From positions 29,425,386 to 29,489,385 of the forward strand of contig NC_092348.1 of NCBI RefSeq assembly GCF_963676685.1: a stretch of DNA of 64,000 bases. The letters are read 5' to 3'. The translations under genes were made by a program, and so were the position numbers. This stretch comes from Mytilus edulis (lineage: Eukaryota; Mollusca; Bivalvia; Mytilida; Mytilidae). A model generated the notes under the pieces. It ran no database searches. It saw only the letters and a list, made by a program, of their open reading frames with translations, and was not told where the DNA came from. Shown here one piece after another: positions 23,920 through 35,500 of this stretch. How positions within the stretch are numbered: the stretch's first letter is position 1; each line of letters starts with the position of its first letter.

Positions 23920-24965
23920 CTATGTTAGCAAGCGTCGTGTTGCTCATATGAAGTTAGAATTCGATGAAAATTGCTTTTCAATTGGTGATGTCACGCTAAA
24001 AGAGGGACGAAAGATACCAAAGGGACAGTCAAACTCATAAATCGAAAAAACTGACAACGCCATGACTAGAAATGAAAAAGACAAACAGACAAACAATAGT
24101 ACACATGACACAACATAGAAAACTAAAGAATAAACAACACGAACCCCACCAAAAACTAGGGGTGATCTCAGGTGCTCCGGAAGGGTAAGCAGATCCTGCT
24201 CCACATGTGGCACCCGTCATGTTGCTTATGTGATAACAAATCCGGTAAATAGTCTATTTCGGTAGGTCACATTCATGAAAGGGAAGGGGTTGTAGTTACG
24301 ACGTAAGGAACATATCCGATATCATTTGTGAAACGATATTCCATAACGGTCAACCAACTCGTGATGCGTCCGTAAAATTTACGAAGGGATGATTTAAAAT
24401 TCACCATTTGGAACTCTTGGTTTAATAGCTTCCTTGTGAGCGGCATAGGCGGATCAATGGGGGGGGGGGACGGGCCCCCCTTTCGTGGACAAAATTTGGT
24501 TGATTATATAGGGAATCACTGGAGCCCCCCCCCCCTTACAAAAAGTTCTGAATCCGCCACTGAAGAGCAACCCTCTATCAAGAAAACCATGATAGGAAAT
24601 GCAAGCACGGGAATATCGTATCAATTGGGAGATATATACCCCGAATTCAGGTGCTGCTGGAATGTTACTACTTAGAAATGGAAAGTTCACAATTGGAAAG
24701 CTGAAATCATCTCTTTTGTCGTAAGTTTTGTTTTCAACCGACCCTCATTGTCAATTTCTAGATGTAAGTCAAGATATGAGGCCGACTTAACTGTATCTGT
24801 AGTATCCTTTATCTCTAGTTCGATGGGATAGATGCGTTCCACATAGTCACCAAATTTTGAATTATTTAGTGAAAGAACATCATCTATTTTGTGAAAAGTA
24901 GAGTTAAAGGATATCTCTAACTTCTTATCTTTCTTCCTAAGAAGTGAGATAAAGGATAGATATTT
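23920..24965 (-). pseudogene. Retrotransposon remnant: RT C-terminal half and 3' tail, nested MITE inside
   Basis: Read on -, from about 24900: 'KIDDVLSLNNSKFGDYVERI' (RT catalytic box, Y-x-D-D expected, first residue changed to K), then 'SASYLDLHLEIDNEGRLKTK'. After a frameshift comes 'NFPFLSSNIPAAPEFGVYIS', 'QLIRYSRACISYHGFLDRGL' and, beyond the inserted element at 24440-24562, 'LTRKLLNQEFQMVNFKSSLR'. The non-coding tail (24240-23920) matches 15.36-15.6 kb. Frameshifts, stops and the insertion show it is dead. Retroelement class not determined. Confidence 0.75.
24440..24562. mobile_element. Short 'GCGGATCC' inverted-repeat element, copy 3, nested in the RT remnant
   Basis: Left end 'ATAGGCGGATCAATG', core 'GATTATATAGGGAATCACTGG', right end 'CTGAATCCGCCACTG'. 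The flanking RT sequence reads 'DRGLL' on one side and 'LTRKLL' on the other, so insertion came after the RT element arrived. 'GAGC' occurs at both edges as a possible target duplication. Confidence 0.8.
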
Positions 24966-25046
24966 CCCAACTCCTAACGATCAACCTAAATGATGATGAC
25001 CGTAAAATTTCCAAGGGATGGCAACTATATATAATGACCGTCGGTG

Positions 25047-25508
25047 TTATGCAAAAACCTCGTATCTCAATTTTTTGCGGAAATCTTTTTATCAATTATT
25101 TAGGGTTAAATATGTATGTTCCACTGTATGCGAAAATATCTGATCTTCTAACCAATCATTATCCCAAATTCTGACATGTGACGAAAAAGTGTAGTCGGAT
25201 TGATGAGACATTTTGTTGTGCGAAAATATCGTATCTCTAAGAAAAACACATGGCACAGCAGCTGACATTATCACAGGTACAGTTTTAACAATTTTAGGTT
25301 CTCAAAGCTATTAATGATGAAAAGCTTTGAAAATACATAATAGGTGCAGAAATTTTTGCTCGTCTTGGTAATTGATTGGTTAGAAGATCAGATATTTTCG
25401 CATACAGTGGAAAATACATATTTAATTCTAAATAATCGATAAAAAGATTTCAGTTTTTTCTGTCTGGTGTAAAATTATCATAACCTTAGATACGAGGTTT
25501 TTGCATAA
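25047..25508. mobile_element. Foldback DNA element with long inverted repeats
   Basis: Ends are 'TTATGCAAAAACCTCGTATC' and its reverse complement 'GATACGAGGTTTTTGCATAA'. Similarity continues inward: 'CCACTGTATGCGAAAATATC' and 'GATCTTCTAACCAATCA' on the left, 'TGATTGGTTAGAAGATC' and 'GATATTTTCGCATACAGTGG' on the right. Arms about 130 bases around a 200-base centre. Non-coding. Confidence 0.8.
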
Positions 25509-25694
25509 CAGCGACATTATATTACTATTTACTTCTTATGAGACGCTACAGGAATGTTGCTACAAAGAAAACTAAAGCTCACAATAAGAAATTTGACTAG
25601 ACATACACGATCAATAGTCACTTTACCTTGAGTTATTCAATAAAATGACACCACCTATACAATGGGCCGCAAATTTATACAAAATTATTGGTTA

Positions 25695-26073
25695 AAGGAG
25701 TTCGCTACTCAGTTTCAAATTATTAGCTTTTCAAAACACTGAAATATATTGATAAGGGATTAATAAAGGGATCAAAAGAGCAAAAAAATATAGACAGTTC
25801 AATGTGCTTGTTTTCGAGACATTAGCCTTTGAAATTTTGGCTGGAAAATGTTCTCTCTTGACTACTCATAGCTTTATCATTGACAAGTTTGTTCTCAAAA
25901 ACTATTAAAAAATAATTAAAATCTTATAAGACTTTTACAGATGGCTTATGTCATTATGCATGTAAAAAATCTATAAAAAGAAAAATGGGGGTCAATGGGC
26001 ATTTTATTTTAAGGCATTCAAATGGATAAAACTAGAGGATTCCGAAAATATGACAAAAATAGCGAACATCCTT
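25695..26073. mobile_element. MITE-like element with 'AAGGAGTTCGCTA' ends
   Basis: Left end 'AAGGAGTTCGCTACTC', right end 'TAGCGAACATCCTT' (reverse complement AAGGATGTTCGCTA). About 379 bases, non-coding, just before the first recognised PHYHIP-like exon. Confidence 0.6.
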
Positions 26074-26264
26074 ACTTATGACGCAAAATAAAAATTATAG
26101 AATTTTGACATTAGGTCAATGCAAATCGAAGGTCAAACAATATACAAACAATTTATCTTAGAGAAATGCTCCGCGAAAATATGCAAACTTTCTTGTGTCG
26201 TCGAACAAACATCGTAATTGCAAATGATTTCTTATCGTGTAAAACACAATTGTATTCTTTTCAG

Positions 26265-26565
26265 AGCAGTACATTTTTATTCCATGCTCAGCTTTGTGGC
26301 AGTAGAAGATTCGATTTGATTATAAAATGGCCGACTCATCTAACCGTAGACGTGTTGTATATGTTGATTGTTGATAAATCTTCTGGAAGAAGCGTGACGA
26401 TTTTCTTAAATCCATCAGAAAGGAAATTCTGTTCTTCACTTGAATTTTCTCCTGAAACATCAAAGTACAGTATTTGTATCTATGGCCTTACAGTTAAAGA
26501 GACAGAATATGGAAGGTTTTATCAACTGTGTAGTCATTCGAAGAGGAAATTAGAAGGTTTAAAAG
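26265..26565 (+). CDS. PHYHIP-like exon 1 (as recognised): FN3-like domain
   Basis: Acceptor 'TGTATTCTTTTCAG', donor 'AAAAG|GTACTT'. 100 codons plus one base. If there is no upstream intron, coding would instead start at ATG 26166 in the same frame. Confidence 0.7.
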
Positions 26566-29500
26566 GTACTTGAAAAGAGTACGACCAATTTCGCCTGTAC
26601 TATAATTTGTTTCACTTACTAGGTAAAAGCCTAAGAGTTTTCAAATTCTACTAGAAAATGATAGTCTATATAAATTCTTACAATACAGAAACTTACATAT
26701 TTTCTCAAAATAAAAATAAAAAAAAACCCAACCCATGTTGCTGTGAAAGGTGAAGGAGTTTTGACACAAAATAATGGCAAATTTTACATGATTTTATCAA
26801 AGTTTGCATCGAAGGACATTGTTTACCAAAGTGAGCTTATTTGTATTCGTAAGACACTTATTAACTTAAACATAACTTTAGTTTTGTGTTTAACAATGTT
26901 TTTCTTATATATTTTTGGAATAAATACGCAAAACATTTTCAGAATGTCTCAAAATTGTGGTTCCTGAGAGTATTCAAGCGTTTATTATTTGATGAGATAA
27001 TCTGATGTTTAGACATTAACCAAAATATTATTAGAACCTGAAAGTGCTGTGACACCATCAAGGAATTAAAGTAAAAATTGAAAGTTTGTTTTTATAAATT
27101 TGCCCGGGTGTGAAATAATTCAGGGGAAATTGGCCCTAATCCTAACCAAAGTCTTACTCTGCAAGCGTTAGGTAATGATCTTAAAGTGACTTTTACCTGA
27201 TACTTTTGTTGTTTTGTTGTTTTGTTGTATTCTCATTTCTCTTTTTCCAATTAAGGGCATATCCAACAGTTTATTTTTGACGGTGAGAATTTTTTCCCTT
27301 GAAGATATTTCATTCTTCAATTGACAGAGAATCAAATTTTGCCCAAAAAAATATCTGTAGTTGATTTCTTTTTTGCAAATAATACTGCTGAAAATTGAAA
27401 ATTTTTGCAATTTTGAAGAAAAAAACGTTATTTATTTAAAAAATATAAATATGATTTTTTAATCAACATATACTTATATAAAGGGGCTCAAATTGAAGCA
27501 AAAAAATTTATTGAGTTGATAATTTTTGTGCAATACTATCAAACTCATGCATATTCAGGACGAGTTTAATATTTAAAACACAACTGAATACAAACACATA
27601 AAACTAAGGGTTTATTATCAATGCTATCAAAAAAAGTTAATGTCTATTCTAACCAATGATTTGAGTTTGTTTATGGACTTTAAATTCTTAATACTTACAT
27701 TAGATGTATGTTTCATTATAATACGTTATTCTGATTGGCTACACTGCAATCTTTGCGTTATTCCTTAATTAACTTCATAACACAATAAAATTTATCATTC
27801 ATGATGACACGAGGTCCTACAATAAAGTGCACAGGTAAATTCAATAAAAACTTGATAAAAATAGTGTTTTCATGATCCAAGCTAAAACATGTAATTATAA
27901 GTACTGAATGCTTCTTTTTGTAACTTCATAGGGTTGTAAAAGCGTTGAACGTGCGCACACTTTTAGAAGTTACAGAAAGAAGCATTAAATTCTTAAGTAT
28001 AGCTGCTGTAACACTGTTTGTCACTTTTTGAATTGGAACCGGATACGTACATGAAACTGGTCCTATCTTTTTTGTACCCCTTTGTTTGGCAATAATTAAT
28101 AGAAAATATTATCTGCACATACAGAATCAAATAGTTTTTACTGGGACCACACTATTTGTAGTCTTATAGATCCTTTTCACCCTTAGTGTAACATTTTGAT
28201 TCACACGGATACATTTTCTTTGAAAGCATAGTCTTGTTTCTTTGTATAAATATTGAATGATTGAATATCCCCTGAAATATTTTATATTTTGAACTTTAAA
28301 ACATGTTGGTTTATGTAAAGGTTACGGTGGTAACGGATGAAGGTTAATCCAGTATTGCGTATTATGTGCACGGAAATCTCAACAAAATCTTAACATACGC
28401 TCTTTAAGTATTGCGCTATGAGTCGTGTTCACAAATCGATCTTGGTTTATATTCATATGAAATCGGTAAAAAAAAATTCAAACGACTGTATATTAAATAG
28501 TGTAATTTTTTTTCACTTTCAGTTGCAGACACAGATATCTCTGATATTACAATGAGTTTTGAAATGAAGAAAACTAGAGTAGTTGAAATGCCTATGCAAC
28601 ACAACATAAAGGTAATAAAGTAAAGATTGGAATTGAAAATATTTTCGATAGATATACTGTAGCATATTCTGAATAGTATACCCTTTATATGGCATTTTTT
28701 GTACCACGAGAAACGCAACGGGTGACAAATATAATGCTGTTATTACTCTCTCATATAGATTTCATCTTTAAAAGGTTTGATAAGCTTTCGTTTTGTTTAT
28801 AATACCCAAATAAAAATGATGATAGTGAGCTACTTATTTCCTTCGGCCTAACAAAAAAGATGTAGATTCTGTATAAATTAGACACAATCTTGAACACAGG
28901 ATACAAAAATGACTGGTGAGATAGAACAATGCATAGCGTTGGCAAATATTACAAATAAAGATACCAAATCATTTTGTAAACAAGGAATTAGATATTTGTA
29001 ATGCTAACTAGAGGGGTATGCATATTCTTATTGATATTGTTGTCCACTGATGATATGGATGATATGGAATGCTCTGATTATATATATATTCTGCTAAATC
29101 TACCCGTCATACTGACTATTGAATTGATTAAAACCGGCAATGTAGCGATCTGGGTAGAAGGGCTTAAAATAATAAGGCACCACCCGTTCATCTTTTAATT
29201 TATTGGCAGTGTTGGGATTTTTTTCTCGGCACACACGATTGTTTTGATTTAAACACAAAACAAAATCAATACCATACATGTGCAAGATTAATAAAAAAAA
29301 TAAATTAATTCATCATTTTAAATTTATTTGAATACTTTCAGTAGTTACTTTCTGAAACAACTGATTTTTTTTTAAAGAAGTTTATGATGAACCAAATTGA
29401 AAAAAAATCTAAACTGTCGATGCTTATTGGGAAAACAAGTTTTTGATAAAAGTTGAAACTCTCGTGCTGATAACCATTCATCAATTAGTATCAACGACTT

Positions 29501-31667
29501 TGACACATCTGCTGAATATAACACTGACTTAGCAGTTTATGTGTTACAGGGTATTTCCTTGCATGAAAATATCTGATATGCAAAAAGGTCTCGAGAAGTG
29601 AACTTGCCATATTGATACTAGAAACATATAAAAGGAAACTTAACTGATCATGCTTATTGGAAACTTCTTTTGTTACGTTTGTCACCGTATGCGTATGTTT
29701 ACATAAGGGTAGGTGTGAGATCAGGTATGGAACGTTCAGTGGTTTTTTTCAAGAGTGAATGAAAGTATTGTCTTTTTGTGAGAGACCAGATTTATTAATT
29801 TACAGCTAAAATAATTCCAAGAGAGTACATCATCTAAATAGCGCTAGTTAAAAAGAAAAAAAAAATGTGATATTATGTGTTTTTAAATTCAAATTGAATT
29901 TGTAAATAATCCCAAGACAAATATCTTTGGTCGGAAATGATTTTTATAGACATATCTTACTGTCGACATGAAATACTAGTAGACGACATTTGATATGAAG
30001 TGTACTAATAAACAAATGGTAAAGATTGTTATTTATCCCAATTTATTATACTAGTATTGTTAATTTACAGAAGCCAATGAATGTGACAGTTTTACGTTGT
30101 CCACCAGCTACCTATTCGATAGTCCAGTCTGACAGCAACTCTAGCGATGGTTTCACACATGTAATATTCTTAAAGCAACCGAATCAAACTTTTGTTTTCA
30201 TTCTCAATTCATTTAAATTAACATTTTTATTGCCACCAACTTTGAAATCAGGGACATGGACTGAAATTCAGATGTTGCGTTTGTCTCAGCAGAATTGTAG
30301 TACGAATAAGCACATGATAGCTGTAACAGTTCAACATAGTCACGTGATATCATTTAAAACGTGTAAGTAGCTTTAATCTTTCACTCTTTGAAATATGGTC
30401 ATTCACTATATGAGATATTTATTTTAATGGTGATATCTTGAGATAATGAAGTAGCTTCTGTATAATTTTCATTAAATTCTGTAAAGTTTAACAATTATTT
30501 TCAGATTAAAAAATCTTATGCAACATACTTTACATGGATATTGACTGCAACAAAAGAACTAATTAGATATTAAACAAATTATGGTTGAGAGAATGCATCA
30601 AAGATATGGATATTTTCTTAATTTTCAATGTCACGAAGCGGGCGTTTTGACATGCCATAAAACCAGGTTCAACACACCATTTTTTTCTGAAAAACTCCAG
30701 TGCCAAAGGAATATGGCAGTTGTTATGTATATTGGCATTTGTTTTTGTTGCACTTCAGCGTTCCTGTTGTTCCTTTATTTTCCTCTTGATGTGTTTCCCT
30801 CGGTTTTGGTTTGTAACCCGGATTTGTTTTTTTGTCAATCGATTTATGACTTTTGAATACCGGTATACTGTTGCCTTTATTGATAATTGTCTCATTGGCA
30901 ATAATGTTTTTTTTCGCTTTTTTTCAAATGCTTTTTATGTTTAAACAGCATCACATTGAATTTTACTTTACATTCCAGATTTGTCGATAGATGATTATAA
31001 GCAGTTATATGTTTTAGCTCTAGAATACCTATTTAGTAAGAATAAAAATGCACACCAATGTAAACCGATAGAATTTTTCTATAGAAATAAAAGCGAACAG
31101 TATTATAAGGACATTTTGAAATCTGCATCGGGAGAAATGATACCTTATATTAAAGACAATAATGGCGACCAAGGCTCTATTATTAATGGTGCTATTAACG
31201 GTCTGTTTTACAGTACCCTGCTAAGTTCAAGTTCAAAACCACCACCCATATCATTTTATGGACCTGTTCGACTTCATCTAAAGGCAAACGTTATGTTCAC
31301 TGAGAATTGTAACATATATTTCTCAGATTTTTATTGCCACTATCAACAGCATTATGTTACAATTGTATTGACACGTAAAGGATCTCAAGAAGACGTTTTC
31401 TGTAATCAGTTTTTACTACAGATGGATAAATATAACAATCCGTTTATGCAAATTACCAGAAATATTAGTGGACTAAATGTTGTCACGGCTACAATGGCTG
31501 TTGTAGTAGAAGTCTTTTATACAGAAAGTGTTAATGTTCGATCTTTGCTACAGTGGGGACATGGTTATATAAGTAAAACAGTCTTGATGGGACGCGGTAG
31601 AAGTAAACCAGAGGGAATTCCAAAGAATGAAAATTGCGACAAATGTAATTTATCTTATAAGAAATGA
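26265..31667 (+). CDS. Phytanoyl-CoA hydroxylase-interacting-protein-like (PHYHIP/PHYHIPL family); four exons, start uncertain
   Basis: The vertebrate family members PHYHIP and PHYHIPL have an N-terminal fibronectin type III fold and a conserved C-terminal domain; biochemical role is poorly known. Exons: 26265-26565, 28523-28611, 30071-30362, 30979-31667, all GT-AG with closing phases, giving 456 residues. Residues 1-100 look like an FN3 sandwich ('FDLIIKWPTHLTVDVLYML', 'SKYSICIYGLTVKE'). About 102-228 is a less conserved link. From about 229 the family C-terminal domain follows: 'FFYRNKSEQYYKDIL', 'PYIKDNNGDQGS', 'NIYFSDFYCHYQQHYVTIVL', 'VFYTESVN' and a final 'CDKCNLSYKK', like the vertebrate 'CKTCNI' end. 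The vertebrate protein is about 330 residues, so this one is longer. The start is unresolved: a strong acceptor ends at 26264, but the frame is also open back to an ATG at 26166. The C-terminal match is strong; function is not implied. Confidence 0.85.
26566..28522 (+). other. PHYHIP-like intron 1
   Basis: AT-rich, no exon seen. Contains the small inverted repeat at 27893-28000. Open stretches at 26743-26967 (+) and 27168-27410 (-) have no family resemblance. Confidence 0.5.
27893..28000. mobile_element. Short foldback with 'AATGCTTCTTTTTGTAA' arms
   Basis: 'GAATGCTTCTTTTTGTAACTTC' minus its outer bases forms the left arm; 'GAAGTTACAGAAAGAAGCATT' forms the right. About 108 bases overall. The same arm sequence bounds 44063-44576, so the two belong to one inverted-repeat family of different internal length. 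Confidence 0.75.
28523..28611 (+). CDS. PHYHIP-like exon 2
   Basis: Acceptor 'TTTCACTTTCAG', donor 'AAG|GTAATA'. Codes for 'ADTDISDITMSFEMKKTRVV' then 'EMPMQHNIK'. No motif recognised; joins the FN3-like and middle regions. Confidence 0.75.
30071..30362 (+). CDS. PHYHIP-like exon 3
   Basis: Acceptor 'AATTTACAG', donor 'ACGT|GTAAGT'. Starts 'KPMNVTVLRCPPATYSIVQS' and alternates hydrophobic and polar residues as in a beta-sandwich. It may be a second, diverged FN3-like module; that is inference. Confidence 0.8.
30979..31667 (+). CDS. PHYHIP-like terminal exon: conserved C-terminal domain
   Basis: Acceptor 'TTACATTCCAG'; TGA at 31665-31667. 228 residues plus a split Tyr codon. Contains 'FFYRN', 'YIKDNNGDQGS', 'IYFSDFYC' and terminal 'CDKCNL'. 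It does not start with ATG, so it is not an intronless gene. Confidence 0.92.
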
Positions 31668-31801
31668 TTCTGAAATGTTCTCAAATTTGTGATTGACGTT
31701 TTCATATTTATAAGACATGCGATTTAGATATACGTCTGCAGCTAACCTCATTTTAAATATGAATACATATATATATGCTGGGTTTTTTTTCTAAGGTACA
31801 A

Positions 31802-31807
31802 AATAAA
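31802..31807 (+). other. Candidate poly(A) signal AATAAA of the PHYHIP-like gene
   Basis: First AATAAA after the stop codon, about 135 bases downstream, in AT-rich sequence. Position is suggestive only. Confidence 0.45.
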
Positions 31808-31953
31808 AATATCCAGCTGTAAGAAAGATTCTCAGTGAAATTGTAGTAGACAGCTATTGTTTTTTCCCCGAGTTTTGAAAATCATATCAAACACTTTTAT
31901 ATAGCTTTCATTGACATAAAAAAGAAGACAGTCAGTCGGTGACATACATGAAC

Positions 31954-31959
31954 TTTATT
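31954..31959 (-). other. Candidate poly(A) signal AATAAA of tetraspanin A
   Basis: TTTATT on +, that is AATAAA on -, about 485 bases after the tetraspanin A stop codon. It is about 150 bases from the convergent PHYHIP-like poly(A) candidate. Confidence 0.4.
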
Positions 31960-32442
31960 GAACAACTACAAAACAAAATACAATTGGTCGATACACATTG
32001 TAAAGTAAAGCAAAATCTTTATGTAAATGGAAATACAGTATTCATGCATAAAAGAAAAAGAAATTGTTTCTGAATTATATGCATCAAAACTATCATTGCA
32101 AGCCAACTTGTATCTTTCAATGGTCAAAAACTATAACAATTGAATTACATCTTGATATGAGATATTGCCATGCAATTGTTACCAAATTCAGAAGAAGAAA
32201 AATGTTTGAGATTGTTTGTGAGTCTGATTCTTAATTTTTTACACGGTAAATATCTTTATATTTGAGAAACAGGAAAATTCGTGTTCCACCTGAACAGCGC
32301 ATACTTAAATATACAGTAATTTTACCATACTATGAAATGACAATGTAATCAAACAATGATAAATATAAAATAAATTAATACATCACATGTTAAGATATAT
32401 ACATGATAAAACAAAATAGAACAAAATTCACGCAACTTTTAT

Positions 32443-32505
32443 CTAAACAATTGTACCCGTCTTACTCTTTTTACACAACGAGCATGCAAAAATGACAGCC
32501 GCAAT
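32443..32505 (-). CDS. Tetraspanin A exon 7: end of TM4 and cytoplasmic tail
   Basis: Codes for 'IAAVIFACSLCKKSKTGTIV' and TAG. Polypyrimidine-rich acceptor. Confidence 0.92.
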   Translation of the reverse strand: MAAVIFACSLCKKSKTGTIV

Positions 32506-35500
32506 CTAAAAAAAAAAAGAACAGCAGTCAAATAAATTAAATTTATTTATTGGTTTAGATCAAAATACAGGATCGTCAGAATGTCATCTAAATTTTAATA
32601 CCAGAAGATATTCATCAAAGAAATAATCAAATAGGTTGACAAGAAAATATATGTACAAATGTTAATATAGACTCGTTTTCGGAAATATTTTTGACAAGTT
32701 TTGTATAAAATGTTAACATATATATGATTACTACAATATTCACGATATGGAAATGCTACAATATTCACGATAAGGAAAATTAAATTAAAAAAACATCATG
32801 TTATAGTTAATAACCGTAAAATAGTATATTAACTCTCTTTAGAGAGTATTCTTTCTATTTCGTTAAGTATAATATATTTATGTTATTTTCGTTTTGCCGA
32901 AACTATACATTTCATAGTGAAAAGGAAATTCAGCTTACACGTCTATTTAACAGAGGTGACACTTTTTTTACTATTTATTACAAACGGTGTCTCCGACATT
33001 TAATTTCAAAATGAAATTCGTCTTCTTCTATGTTGTAGTTGACCCTAAACTTTATTCTATTTTTTAAGGCCGTAACAGTGAACAATATATATGTAGATGT
33101 CAGTTTGGTCTTTTGTGGATACTTGGATGCAAAACTCTTATATTAATTTGAGATTTGCATTACATATTAACGATCTTTAAAACGCACAAAAGAAGTTGCC
33201 TTTACTGTTATCATATAGAATGTTACAGCCTCAAATATTGAATCAAAATTTAATGTTCAAGTTTCATAAGATGTATTTTGTATTTTGGGTCATTCCAAAG
33301 TATGTGTATTTTATCTTTTATTTTGCTCGTTTGTTTTCAAATATTTTATTTAAAAAAAAAACATTTGTCATTTCAAAGTATGTGTATTTTTATCTTTAAT
33401 TCTGCTTGTTTGTTTTACAATGATTTTTTAAAAATAAAAAATGTATCATTCCAAAGTATGAGCATTTTTTTCTTTTATTTTGCTTCCTTGTTTTCCAAAT
33501 GTTTTTTTCTTTCAAATAAAACATGTTTCATTCAAAAGTATGTGAATTTTTACTTTTATGTATGTTTCAAAATTATTTTTTAAAATAAAACATTTGTCAT
33601 TCATATATGTGTGGGTTTTTATTCTTTTGCTTGTTTGTTTTCACATTAATTTATTTCTGTCAATAAAATAGCGATTTAAACCAAATTTGTAAATAATATA
33701 ATGAACGATAATCTTGAAACTTATTGGTGAACAACAAAGGGACAATATTTTGGCAAAACATTTAGGAATTTTTGGTCCTCAATGCTCTTCAACTTCTTAC
33801 TTTATTTGGCCTTTTTAACATTTTTTTATTCGAGCGTCACTGATGAGTCTTTTGTAGACGAAACGCGCGTCTGGCGTAAATATATTTTTCAATCCTGGTA
33901 TCTATGATGAGTTTATGTAATACCTTTCTTCACATCTTTGCTTCGTAAATGTACTTACCTCTGTCAACACGATAAAGACCCCAATACAAATGAAGGCAAC
34001 TGAATACTTTGTTGCGAAATCTTTGACAGCATCATAACAACCCTGTAAAATATTTGTTAATGTATCTTTGACAGATTAATATAGTTACGTACTTTCACAC
34101 AAGAGATATCTGCTAGAGCGTTTTAAAACACTTAAAGCATAAAAATCAGAGGAGCAGCACCTAACATTTGCGACCTGTGTTATTTTAAGAAGCTTTTAGC
34201 ACAATTTTTGCAATTTTATTTGACTTATTGATGGAAACTATTTACAATATTTTTTCCATAAACCGTTGCTTTTATAGATTGTTATCATGAATTATGGTGG
34301 TATGGGTCTCTTCTCTCAATTTATCACGACTAAAATTGTATATAAGTATTTGCCTCCATGGTATCTTTTGAAGTCTAACAGTTATAGAGATCTCAACAGA
34401 CGACACAGCTGAATTGCTAGAAAAAGACTGCATGTTCTTCGGTATTCAAATAGTTTGCAATACAATCGTTATATAAAAAGGACAAATGTGCTAGGTTTAT
34501 ACTTTTGTTATAACTATTATGTATGAGGCATCCTTGGAACATGTGGACAATCTGTTTCAACACAAGATCATAGCGTAAAAATAAGTAAGCAAGTGAAATT
34601 TGGAAATGCAATGATTGGTCAAGAAAGATTTTTAAATGATGGATTGTTTTTGTTTTACACTTTTAATTTTATTTATTTCAAAGGGAAACTCCGAAAATAA
34701 TAGGAAAACAATATTGTAGATAGGCACAAAAGTATTATGTAATGAAGAAGATATCAAATGGATTATAACGAGTTCAGAGATTAAAAATTCATACCGTTTT
34801 TGTAGAAATTGCAATCATTCACAATGATGGTTCAGGCAAAGTGCAAACCGTTTATCTGCGATAATGGCGAAGTTCATGTTCTGTCATTGTAAACTTCTAG
34901 ATGTCATGCTGATAACATGAGTGAAGCACGAATGGCACGATTTCAATGTATAAGAAGATTTTGATTACATTCGCTGTCATGATCCTTATCCTGATAAGGC
35001 AATGAAAATAGATATGTATTCCTACGACTTACCCCTACACATGCAAGTTGGCTTTAGATGAAATTGGCTATTTATTTTAGGTATTTTTTGACATACAGCT
35101 CTTCAACGGTTTCGGTACTTATACATCTTCGGATTTCAAATGTTTGGCTTTGAGCGTTCCTGATGAAGGTAAATCCAGAAAAGCGCTTCGGACGCAAGAA
35201 ATTAATAACGTGTTGTTTTCAATATTTTACATCACTGGGTCGATACCTCTGCTGGTGGACTATCAGTCCCCGAGGGTATCATCAGCTCGGTAGTCAGTAT
35301 TTCGGTACTGACATGATTTAACAAACTTTACTAAAATTGTCCGTTTATAAATTTATAAATTATTAAGAAACTAAAGTTTCAACTCCCTCAGGCAAAGTTG
35401 GCTTTAGATGAAATTGGCTATTTATTTTAGGTATTTTTTGACATACAGCTCTTCAACGGTTTCGGTACTTATACATCTTCGGATTTCAAATGTTTGGCTT

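Noticed and set aside
30981..31667. Intronless 228-residue gene
   Set aside because: The first codon is TTG, a splice acceptor sits two bases before it, and upstream exons join in phase. It is the last exon of the PHYHIP-like gene.
33196..33583. Hydrophobic open frames that resemble membrane proteins
   Set aside because: T-rich 77-base tandem repeats translate to Phe/Leu/Ile strings in two frames.
35280..35290. Minus-strand hammerhead suggested by TCATCAG in the unit
   Set aside because: No GAAA box or stem I partner at the proper spacing on -.
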